NCBI GenBank assembly: GCA_022376515.1
Contig: WTXI01000387.1
Coordinates: forward strand, 1 to 31,329
Origin: Lactifluus volemus
Taxonomy: Eukaryota > Basidiomycota > Agaricomycetes > Russulales > Russulaceae
Direction: 5' to 3'
DNA: 31,329 nucleotides
Position numbers and translations under genes: made by a program. Each line of letters opens with the position of its first letter. Position 1 is the first letter of the stretch. The notes under the pieces were generated by a model. The model did not search any database. It was not told the DNA's origin and saw only the letters and a list, made by a program, of their open reading frames with translations. This document shows, piece by piece, positions 21,594 through 31,329 of the stretch.

Positions 21594-22514
21594 TTAGCGC
21601 ATGAGGGAACCCCGAGGTTTCCTCAGTGATTCCGCGATTCCTAAAAATGTTTCTGCCAATTGCACCTGAATAGTGTCAATGCGGTGAGATTTCCTTATCA
21701 TATCGGGTGGAATAAGTCTTCTCACCGTATCGAGAGCGATGGTAAAAGACGAGGGAATGGACGTTGCTGCAGAACCCATCTGATTACGAGGGGCATTAGT
21801 TTGTATATCGAGGGCGAGATTAGCCATCCGGCGGAGAGATGAATAAGAATCTCGACCGAAGGAAACAGAATGAAACGATAACGGTTTTCTACATCGCATA
21901 TAAACAATTTAGTCGCATGCACAGCATTAAATGACACACCCAAGCCGAACCGCAGATCGACAAACATCTTGGATAGCTAAGTCGGGTACTGAACATTCTC
22001 CGTCAGAAAGGAAGATCATGACTGGTGCCCTGAGTTGCCGTGAACCGTGAGAAGCTGTACATCAAGGAAATTCGATTGCGTGCCTTTCTGTGTTCCAGTG
22101 CTGTTCCATGACAGCTTGACCCTCCAGAAGAGCCTCCGTAAAGTTTGTACCACCAGATGCCGTTCTCTCTAGCACAATACCAAGAAGATCATCCGGAGAG
22201 CTCGTGAAGTCATTAATAAGGACGCGTGTAGTCACGTCATTGAAAAGGATGACACTATATGCATCGCGTCGCGCACTAATGGTCTGTCGGTTCGCCGTAG
22301 CAGCGGCATGGCGAGCAGACCAGAAACTGTATAGAGCTGAATAAACTGCTCCGAGCCGATTGTCACACCATTGCCGGATTCGGTCTGATTGTGGTGCGTT
22401 GTCCAGCGGTTGACGGTCAACATGAGACATCGAACCTGAGCTAATACAAAGATGAGATGCCAGTTCAGTACACACATCTCGTGATATGCGCTTTACCTAT
22501 CTATAACGAAAATC
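21594..22514 (-). other. von Willebrand factor A (VWA) domain
   Basis: Starts with FVIDSSGSMSHVD, a DxSxS MIDAS motif split between an 18-nt exon and the next exon. It is followed by RLGAVYSALYSFWSAR, SGGTNFTEAL (MIDAS threonine) and MIFLSDGEC (the D of the third MIDAS loop). All three metal-site elements are present, so it could bind a divalent cation. The C-terminus ends SLRKPRGSLMR. Confidence 0.85.
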
Positions 22515-25500
22515 CTGCAAATTTTCAAGGACATTAGCGTTCTAAGCAGTGAAACCCGAAGGTCTCACACGTGGAATGCTTGCTGCATCACTACGGGATT
22601 ATTGCATCCGAATAGATGCCCATCATTAGAAACATAACCAAGGCCCTTCACAGAATCCTTGGAGTTCCTAAGAGGATGGAACATGGGCAATGTGCAATAT
22701 GATGGCTGACCCGTCCCAGCTGCTGTTCCCAAATGCTCAGGCCCTGGAAATATGCGACGTAAGTCATGAAAGATTGACGATCTATCAGCACACCTGGACA
22801 CATGGCGTCGCTACCACGACGTGTTAGTGGTTAGTCTATAGTCAAAGAAGCTGACATACCATTTTGCAAAGTTTTCCTGCTCATCGCGGGAGTAGGGGTC
22901 TGGTTAAACAATCTCAGCACTTCATTGAGGCAGAAAATGCCGTCATGACCTTTAAAGCCTAAAGTGACGAAAGTCAGCTTAGTTGGATATGAAATGGCAT
23001 GCTTGACGCACCCATTCTACGCCAGTACAGGCTATGAGTAATATAATCTTTAGGTTTATCCGGATTTGGAATCATGCGTGCAGTATTGTGTTGGATGTCC
23101 GGACCATCGCAAGGACTACCAGCTACTGCGCGACAATAATCAACGTGGATGTGCCTGCCCATCGACGAACAAACAAGATTGCACATCATTGGTGCTCCAT
23201 CGTCATTTGAAGAGAACCTGCGACCTCCCAATTCGAGAGATGCTCCGTCTGGTCCATCAACGGCCCAGCGGGTTTGCGTCATGGACCCATGGCTAGTTTC
23301 ATGTTCTTGTGTATGGCCTACAATGTCCAGAATTGAGCTGAGTACTTTCTAGTTAAGGGTCATCTCCCTACCGAGAGGCAAAGTACAGAAGTAACCACAG
23401 TTCTCACAACTACGTCATGTAAGCATTTCCTTATCACCAACCTGACTGAGAAAGAACACACCGAGCTTCACAGAAATGGAAGGGTCGATCCTCTGTGCTG
23501 TGAGTGTGTGACCCCTCATGTGACATTTTCCCTGCGGGGATCATCTCGACGCATTGAAGCCGTTTTGCAACTGTCTCAAAGTCAGAAATTCAGAATCGCC
23601 TTATGCCTTAAATCGGAACAAACCTTGTGTATACTAAAAGGCCAAATGCGATGGCTTTAGATATCATCTCCGGGAACTAGAACCAAAATTACCTTCGTGT
23701 ACTGGAAAGTCTCGTGCCTCCCGGTAAAGGTGGCTTCAACGGAGTGTGGTGCCGTATCAATTTTACAGATTCCTGGGGCCGAACAAAGCGCAGAACACGG
23801 ATGTGCTTCTCTGTTCGCCATGGCTCAGATCTTGAAATTGTCTCATGGATCAGGGGAAAAGAACTAACCCACACAGGTGATGTGTACCTCGAGTAAGCCC
23901 ATGGAGATGCGGTTGGCCACAAAGTCGTTTACATAATTCACACGCCCTAGGACAGAGCCTCATATCGCAGGAATGAATCTCATGGTCTTGCTCACTGCGT
24001 AGACGCCGGTTGGTAGAAGACGGAAAAAAGAGAGAAGACAGACGTGCCTAGGAACACTACATGTTTCCGGACAGGAATAGATCTTCCCATCATGCTGTCT
24101 CAAACCTTGGAGTGCACAGGGCTAGCCATTTCCAAGAACGTTAAAGAAGAACTCATCAAGATCTGAGATTCGTTCATACCTTGCCGCACATATGTACAAG
24201 CGCGGAGCACATGTGCTCATCTCCGGTGTGCCCCAACACCTGAGGAGCTGTGAGCTCGTACAAATGAAAGATTTTATCTTTCTCACTTTCGTACAATCTT
24301 CCAAGCAACCATGCTTTCCAGACAACCTGCACGGTTCGCCGCAAAGATGCGCATTGACGACGCAACTGCTCGCTGATGAGAAAGTTGCCTTGTATGAGTA
24401 ACTTCTCCACGTACATATGCTTCCCAGGATGTCCGGCGCTACTCTCTCTTCAGTGACACAGATTAACAGAAATGGGGTTAAACGTACGTTGTACCGCAAG
24501 GCTTGGGATCACCTTCACAAAATCCGCAACTATGGGAACACTTGTGATCGGTTTTACAGCTGTGACCACCCTCGTGAAGTCGACTGCGGACGCAGAGGAG
24601 ATGGCATGATATACATTGGGCACCGCATAGCTGGACATCTGTCTTCATCTGGATGACCATATTGTCAAATCTTCGATGTAAATCCCCTATCGACGCATTG
24701 TTGCCTTTAAACTTGTCCAAATTACAACCCAACCATGCCCGGACATGGTTCACACGCAGGTCAATCAATCCACTAAGGCACGATGCAAGTTCTGCCATCC
24801 ACTCAGAATCGGGAATGGATTGTCGTGCCATTTTCGGGCTCGAAACCTCCATAAGAGCCGTAAGATGCATCTCGACATCAGCGGGCGAAAGTTGTTCATG
24901 CTCTGAGACAGCAAAGCGTGCATCAGTGTCATCACATTCGACCGTGAGCTCAGTGTCAAGTCCTAAATATTTGGTCAGATATTCGGGTCTCTTTATGATT
25001 CGGAATCATATATACAGAACCTTCATGGGCTCGATATTGGGCTCAATCTCCGAGAACCCTGTAGCCAGCGCGGTTGGGAGGAGAGCGGAGAGCGATTTTA
25101 CACGGTGCTCAGCCATGGTTTCTGCTTTGGGATCAAAACAGACTATCAAGAGAAAGACGGACAACTGACGAGAAAGTGCTCCCCAGTCATTGGCCTGTAA
25201 GGATCGGTTAGAAGTGATGGTGTTGATGGCGGAAATGGCGTACTTTAATCTTCGCCATCAGGGTTTTGATAGTATGAAGAAACTCGCCCGCACTAGCATG
25301 AGCCGTATTCTGTAGGTCGAGTCGCCTCTTCAAAGTTGCAAACTGTTTGTAGAACTCCTTCGATTCGATCACTGGCCATGGTATGATGTCTAACTGCCCG
25401 GCATGAAGACGTGAAATGAAGTTCGCATCCTTCTCTTGCTGCACAATTTTCTGGAACTTCAGAGAGAACCTACGGAGCGCACGTTATCTAGCAAGCTATA

Positions 25501-28500
25501 GTCAGACCAGTGAAGTCTTACTCGCGGGTGATCTCCGCCTTGTCTGACTCCACGACGTCCTGGGAACAAGTTCATATGGGTAATCTCCATGGTCATACAC
25601 TACTCACTTTGATGATGATAACAAGCGTAGATTGAAAGAGAGTAGGATTTGCTGCCGGGTCGAGGACGGATGCACTAGACTGGAATGATTGGAAAAGACC
25701 ACTTATATCCCGACTGAATGCGAAATTATTCCGGAAAAGGACCTATTAACTATGAGAGAGCGATCGTGGTGAGAAATGGAAAACACACGAGATTAGATAT
25801 TGCAGCATTGAATAGGACGAGAAATGCATCCTCTTGAGGAGACCTTTCAATGCTGTCGACGCCTGACAAATACATGGCGATCAGCCGGGACAGGAGTAAA
25901 GGAGGTTGATCCAACCTTCGAAATCAAGCGCGACGATTAGTTCTTCATCAGTGGGTGTTACAGACATCCATACCCCTCTGTGCACATCAGCTTAGTCACT
26001 TACGATATAAATAGGGAGGAAAAATACCTGTCGTCCGCATGGCGCTCCCCGCAAACGACGTATCCACGAGATGGTTCAGGGCAAAACTTTTTCCTACGGA
26101 TTGCTGGCCCATGGACGAAACAACCTTCACGGGCTACGCAGAAAAGTATCAGTACTAAGAAAATTTCCACCGACAGTAACCTATACCTTGAGGGCCATAT
26201 ATGACTGGAAATTGATTCATACCAACCGAAGACAGTTTATCCACTATCTTGTTGACCTCTGCGCCAAGTAGCGACCTCTCCAAGTCCGCAGAGAAAACTC
26301 CATTCGCCAATGGAATGAACCTGTTCTCACGACAAACTGCGATATGGATCGGAATGAGACAGAGCAAATCGACGAGCCACTCCCCAACACGGTAGCGGGA
26401 CACATTCCAGCTTGGGTCGAAGATTACTTTGTCCCGGAACCTTTCGAAATTTGCGGCGTACACTTCAATACGATGTAGTTCGTTGCCCGTAGGCTTCTTC
26501 GTCTCTTTTTCGAATGTCCGGATGAGCTCCGAGAAGTAAGGAACGAATGGTTGTGTTGTTCTCTCCGTAATGAACGTGAGACTCTTCTGCTGGCGCTCGC
26601 TCAAGGACGTAATAGTGCGGCGCCTCACAGCAGCATAAACAGGGAAGCGAGTCCAGACCTCTTTGTGACAGTCGATTATGCTGTTGTGTAGAGTTTGCCG
26701 CGGGATGTTCTTCGACGTGGCCGAGCTACCCTTCTCTTTGAAAACGAAGTCTGTGACCCTTTTTGTGATGTCGATAGCTATAGACTTCAGGCATTGCCCA
26801 TCGATATCAAGGCCAAGAAGAAAGATGCATCCTCGGTTGACCATCGACGTCAATACAGCGCCCTCGAGAGGAAACTTGGGGACTTCAAACGAAATCCCGT
26901 CCGTGGAGCCGAACGTCTCCCAATGATATGCAGTCAAAGATGGTTGCGAAGGGTGATCATGCATAACAAAGAGACAGGACCCATCCGGAGATGAATATAT
27001 GGCGCTGGGGACAGATCGGAGCCGCAGTGAGGCGGGTCTGGTACCACGCGTCAGCGATCAGTGCACGAGCCAGTCTCATCCCATGATAAGGACACCCACC
27101 TGAATTGCATCGTGACGAAGGAAAAGATGCGGGCCTGCATTGTGGAATCTACCAACACCACCTCATCTCCACATACTGGAGACATATGCAAAATGGAGAC
27201 ATCTGCCTGTCCATACCACTCGGCTAGACTGATAGGACTCCCTTGTGCTTGAAGGGTCCTGAAAGTTTCATCGAACACAATGCGTATAGTTGTAGCTTGT
27301 CGGGAATGATAATTAAGGGCTGTCCTTTGACTCCCAGACAACGCACTTACCATGGCCGAACTGCACACAGATAACATCCTCTTCTCCTCGTCAAAGGCAA
27401 ATAAAACGTCTTCTCCCACCTTGTCGCGGTGAAGCGTTTTGGCGGTTTTGCCTCGCCACAGAGCTGCATCCATCTCTGACAGGCGCTCGAGGTAAATGAA
27501 GTACTTGTTTCGATGAGCGAGAATAAGGAGAAACTTCTCATTCTCAAGAATTTGAGAAAAGCTGAAAAAGTTGCTTAAAGTGAAGGAAGGAGCTTTAGGA
27601 AGTTAGATTCATACACGATGCGAGGACCAACAGGTAAGTGAAATACTGCTGAGCGCCTGTCACTCGTGGTAGGCTTCGGGATGTGTTTTGAATTCAATTG
27701 CATGCCATGTTTATCATCACTCGTTAGTCCACGATGTGGACTTGAATTTTGAGTCTTGGTTCTGCGGGCACTTCTCTGCCACCGACAATTTCATAGTCTT
27801 GATACATGTCCCACAAACATTAGTGGGCAGATCTCGGGTCAACGAACTGTCTAGACGCACTAGACGCACCTTGGTAGGCGTGGCTGCCTTGTTTAAGGTC
27901 ATCAAGATAAACAACTCTGAGAACGGGACGTCAGTCTTAACCCTTGGCAAAATCTCCGCACTCACGAAGGTCCCCATTCCGAACCGGCATTAATTTCGCG
28001 AATGAATGCTGCGAGCACATCGCCCAACAGTTTCCTTTCCTCAGCCTCAAACTCGAGTTGTATGACCTTTTTGCAAGAGTCCTGCTGCATTTGCAATACG
28101 GCACGGATCATCCTGGTCACCGCCGCGTCGATTGAAGTTGAGAGTTGGGTACAAGCAAGAGCCACGGCCTCGTTGATTGGGGATTGTAGATCTCCGTCAT
28201 TGACTTTCTTCAGCTCGAGGAGGTAATCAGGGTCAGAGACAGCGCTTGCCATCTTCTTCATTTCCTTTTTTAGGGACCATCCAGAAATCAAGTTTACAAA
28301 CATCGAAACCATGCCAGATTCTTTGGTTTTCTCAATTACTTGCTTTGCGTGAAGAAGATCACGTTCATAAATGACCGCCTGAATGAGCTCCTCGCGCGTT
28401 TCGGAGCCCAGGTCTTGATGACTCCAGACGCCCCTTCAAAGACCGGTATTCGTTCCCCTTTATAGTCTCAAACTTGGCGCTCTCAAAATACTGCTGATAG

Positions 28501-30231
28501 ATCCCATCGAAATCAGGGTAAAGCCGACGGAGACCGTCGACTCGCGTGCGGTCTCAGAAAACCGGTGAGATGAGTGTAAATTATGAAGCTCACCAGTAAC
28601 ATGCTGGTTCGTGCTAGAATCCTCATTGACGACTCCGTCAAAAGAAAGGGAATCAGGCTCCATTGCGCTATGACAAGACAAAAAAGTTGTCAGCGTTTGG
28701 GACCTGGAAGGGCCTTGAATGACCTACGGAAAGAGTTTAACCACATCGTTAACAACAGCCTCTCGAAGAGCTCTCCACAAAGAACGCTCTTCACCCCGAA
28801 GTTCTTCACATAATAATCTTGTTTCCTTGTCATTTCTTATGAGAAATTTCACGAATATCCCTTGTCGCGGCATGCAACTTGGAGCATTGTTCTGGAAAAC
28901 GTTTCGAAAGAGCCACGTCGACTAAGATTTGAACTGCATTTTCATTAAGGTTCTCTGATAGAACCAGCGCGTTTTCATTTCTATCAAAAGTCAAGAGTGT
29001 CGCGCCTCGCACAGAAATCCAGAATACCTACAACATCTGCTCTAGAAGCATCCCACTGATGGGGATGTGGTCGAACCTTCCCATAGAACGTGATGCGGAA
29101 TATAGGTCGCCGTATAAAACGCCTGGGTAGCTTCCCCATGCAGAAGACGAGGAACAAATATGGACGAATCCAAATCCGGAGGACACTCTTCAGGAATCTC
29201 ATACCCGAAATGTGGCGAGATTTCATCTTCGATGAATCAGAATAAATTCAAATTCGACAAATACTAGAAATACCAGAAAACCGGGTCGTAACTCTGCGCC
29301 GTCTTCTTGGTCATTCGTCTTTTCAACAACGAAGGTGACCAGCCTGTCTGAGTCTCTATCTATGTCCATAGATTCAGTTTCGGAACTATCGGTGTCCTCG
29401 TCGTTCCAGACAATGGAAGCCGAGTGCTTGGCGGATACGAGTGCGACTACTTGGTCACATATTTTGGTGAGATATCTGTTTCGAAAATGTGAAATAAGGA
29501 AGAGGATAGGAGCTTCAGCAGTTGCTCGCCTCATAAAAGTCACTCTGTTGCGAGAGACGGAGGTAGCTGCCGAATCGTCCCAAGTTGAATCTTCGGGCCA
29601 GTATATGACATAGTGACGTTCGTCAGAGGAACCTACTGGTCCGCCAGCAACAATATATAGACCGGACGAAAGGGTGGGCCTCGAACCACCAACTTCAGTT
29701 GGAGCAAGCAATAGACGGGCACTAAAAGTAAAACCATGGTTATCAACCAAGTATTTAGAACAACACGGAATAGATGGGTCACTCACACGTCCAGGTTGAC
29801 TATGTCGATGGAACGCAAGAGGCGCACTATCTCAACCTTAGATCCGTATACGCCAAGAGGCTTGATCAAAAGTTTATCTAAGGTTTTGAAATCGACTTTG
29901 GTGATAGATGCGTATGCCCCGGGGGACATTGCATTGATAAAGCGTTTGAGAGAGTCCTGTGCGATAATGACCTTATCAACTGCGATGTACAAGGTCAGTG
30001 CCTACGCATACAAATGCAACTTAAGAGTTCCTTACCACAGCCATTGCTCCCGGTTTCACTAATGAGGTCGAGGAGACGGTACATGCCATTTATCACTTCG
30101 ACCAAATCTAGCGGGAAAGGCTGAGGGGCTTGGTCGTTGCCTTTACGGAACTTGAAACGAGGGGTAGCAGCCTGATAATCGATGCCATCTTGATTGAAGA
30201 TTGCAGGGTTAGCGGGCCTGCTGTCCGACAT
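21594..30231 (-). CDS. Very large GTPase / Cys-rich / VWA domain protein
   Basis: Single large, intron-dense locus; function unknown. The start is ATG at 30231 (MSDSRPANPAIF). Exons 30036-30231, 29787-29979 and one beginning at 29721 join cleanly. A GBP/VLIG-like G domain lies at about 25743-26133 and a Cys/His-rich region at about 22860-24750. The VWA domain runs 21594-22514 and contains a MIDAS-type DSSGSMS. From 24962 to the stop, 20 exons join in one frame: 21594-21665, 21726-21888, 21940-22029, 22084-22440, 22497-22514, 22569-22743, 22794-22810, 22860-22899, 22950-22958, 23012-23317, 23372-23409, 23462-23570, 23624-23633, 23693-23810, 23869-23994, 24048-24121, 24180-24239, 24287-24365, 24403-24438, 24488-24962. 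Further exons 25021-25121, 25170-25194, 25244-25469, 25522-25559, 25608-25742, 25789-25862, 25916-25975 and 26028-26133 also join. Junctions near 24963-25020, 26134-26227, 27620-27720 and 28425 do not resolve simply. It may be a damaged copy or may carry sequence errors. Confidence 0.75.
22030..22083 (-). other. GC-AG intron in the VWA exon region
   Basis: To keep the VWA frame (NTER | APVMIFLSDGE) the intron must begin GCACGC at 22083 and end CTCAG at 22030. Length is 54 bp, like its neighbours. No GT donor in the region keeps the frame, because the unspliced frame soon hits a stop. Confidence 0.7.
22860..24750 (-). other. Cys/His-rich, probable zinc-binding region
   Basis: About 17 exons encode repeated Cys and His clusters such as CGAQCISCHLLC, CKTDHKCSHSCGFC, HLCGEPCRLSGKHGC, HMCSALVHMCGKPC, CPRACELCKRLCG, HPCSALCSAPGIC and CENCGYFC. 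The spacing recalls zinc-finger arrays (CxxC, CxxxC, HxC), which suggests metal binding and a structural or RNA/protein-binding role. The exact fold is not identifiable by eye. Confidence 0.7.
23995..24047 (-). other. GC-AG intron in the Cys-rich region
   Basis: The exon ends ...TGTAGTGTTCCTAG and the intron begins GCACGT, ending GCAG at 23995 (53 bp). This restores the frame CSVPS | EQDHEIHSCD. GT alternatives nearby give the wrong frame. Confidence 0.65.
25743..26133 (-). other. GTP-binding (G) domain of the large protein
   Basis: Exon 26028-26133 encodes VKVVSSMGQQSVGKSFALNH, a P-loop of the form GxxxxGKS. After a 52-bp intron, the next exon encodes VWMSVTPTDEELIVALDFEG, where DFEG fits the G3 DxxG motif. 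Downstream exons continue as SIERSPQEDAFLVLF and, after 25742, SRDISGLFQSFQ. The order P-loop, switch-like TT, DFEG resembles GBP-type and very large inducible GTPases more than Ras-like ones. No clear NKxD is visible; IIIKDVVESD near 25550-25615 may take its place. Confidence 0.78.
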
Positions 30232-31329
30232 ACTGCGAGCAACATACCATTGGGCGTTCGCTTTGATGAACTTGAAGTTTCCTTCCCATCTATTCAGTTA
30301 GGGTCAGTGGTTAAGAGAAAAACATCTCAGGTTGAGATGAAGCAGTGTGATACAAACCCGAATGACCTGTGTTCCAAGTCACGGACGAAGAATAGTTATT
30401 TACGAATAAGTCAGGCGGTGCGTACGAGCTATTCGAATCCATGGGGAATGAAGTGAAAAGCAAGCTCGGAGAGCCCCTGGATTTATTAGAGCCCGCACTC
30501 CCATTCCTGTCACAGGAGTTCGCACAGGAGTTCGACCATGTTCAGATTCCGGTTGGTTATTATTGCTCAGGAAATTTCGAATAGTGACGAGATGTTGATT
30601 TACGTTTGTTTGTTACGGCGCGATCACATGACCTCGCGGCCTTTACGAGCCACTAACTTGAAGTCTTCGTGCGCATGAAGAAACTATTTGCTCCACATGC
30701 TCGACGGTTATCCCTCTCATCTCACCCACCACAGCTACTAATTAATGAAAGCATGTAAAAATCCAACCGAGAAATAAGATGCTCTTCACTCGTCGGAGTC
30801 ACGGTCAAGTGGGGTAAATGGGCATAGACTCCTAAGTGATAAGGAACCATCTCCCCCCTCCGAACGTCCAAGACCCCTATCTCCCACCTGTATCTGCTAA
30901 ATCGGGCTGCTACTCCTGTTGGCCGAAAGCTCAGCGGCACACATTGTACTCCCAGCCTTGCTGCCGTGCTCCAAGTACGCGTCATCCACAAGCCACTATC
31001 TCACTGTGGCCCCTGGGTATAGCACATTATAACTTTGTACTTTATATGCCACTATTCCATGTTGAGACTGTCCTACTCACTGAATCCCGCCTGATAAGTG
31101 TGGCACCTGGGGAGACGAGGTTGAGGTGATCACTGCCTCATGCAGCATGGCCTGTTCTGAATGGCCCAAACCCTGTGCTGAGCAACATGAATGTGTATCC
31201 AACCAAAGGGAGAACATAAGGCTGAATTGCTAGCTCTTCTTAACTGTCCGATTAGCCTATAAACACTTGGTGATTGATGTTATTCGGAACGCTGCTATGT
31301 GTCGATCACTGGCGATCACGTCATCTTTG
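30232..31329. other. Upstream flank of the large gene, no gene recognised
   Basis: Contains the presumed promoter of the minus-strand gene starting at 30231. Short open frames at 30722-30991 (minus) and 30836-31129 (plus) overlap each other and have no recognisable domain. No clear TATA element or RNA gene is visible. Confidence 0.45.

Noticed and set aside
25006..25008. In-frame TGA in the large GTPase/VWA gene, with open sequence on both sides
   Set aside because: The surrounding 58 bp looks like an intron (GTTCTG start, CTGAC branch, TTTAG end), so the TGA is probably intronic. The phase problem at this junction is reported separately.
25195..25243. Apparent frameshift near 25240 in the large gene
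   Set aside because: A 49-bp GT-AG intron (GTACGC...TTACAG) joins the two frames exactly, so no lesion is needed.

Overview
This is a stretch of fungal nuclear genome, most likely from a basidiomycete (Agaricomycetes-type). The signs are coding regions broken by many 46-75 bp GT-AG introns, several very small exons, a tandem pair of F-box proteins, a microsomal cytochrome P450, a DHA1-like MFS transporter, a non-LTR retrotransposon fragment, and one very large GTPase/Cys-rich/VWA protein of a kind I associate with mushroom-forming fungi. All recognisable genes lie on the minus strand. Gene calls come from reading splice sites and protein motifs by eye, with no database search.

Layout. 1-5019 is gene-poor: a diverged direct repeat about 2.95 kb apart and nothing else I can support. 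5020-7477 is an intact 14-exon P450 of about 569 residues. 7624-9417 is an intact 7-exon MFS transporter of about 493 residues, directly upstream of the P450 in the same orientation, with only 146 bp between them. 9757-11320 is a 5'-truncated, frameshifted LINE tail with a 33-nt poly(A) and a 14-bp target-site duplication; it sits about 340 bp upstream of the MFS start codon. 11496-14838 looks like a 3.3-kb DNA transposon: 15-bp terminal inverted repeats, TA on both sides, and dense CTAG arrays inside both ends. It carries an intron-containing, decayed C-terminal piece of an M1-type aminopeptidase and an unidentified gene-like piece. 15885-16053 is a relic of a second MFS gene with the same exon structure as the intact one, so the two insertions separate an old tandem pair.

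16474-17989 and 18590-20141 are tandem F-box genes with a tiny first exon and an equal-length 67-bp first intron. 20930-21170 holds a short amidohydrolase-like relic. 21594-30231 is the largest locus: an N-terminal region, a GBP/VLIG-like GTP-binding domain, a Cys/His-rich zinc-binding-like region and a C-terminal VWA domain. Its 3' part splices cleanly through about 20 exons, including exons of 9 and 10 nt and two GC-AG introns. Its 5' part has junctions that I could not join in frame. 30232-31329 has no recognisable gene.

How the genes may work together: the P450 and MFS could form an oxidation-plus-export pair (inference only). The F-box proteins would be SCF ubiquitin-ligase adaptors of unknown target. 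The large GTPase/VWA protein resembles inducible large GTPases in domain plan, but its role is unknown.
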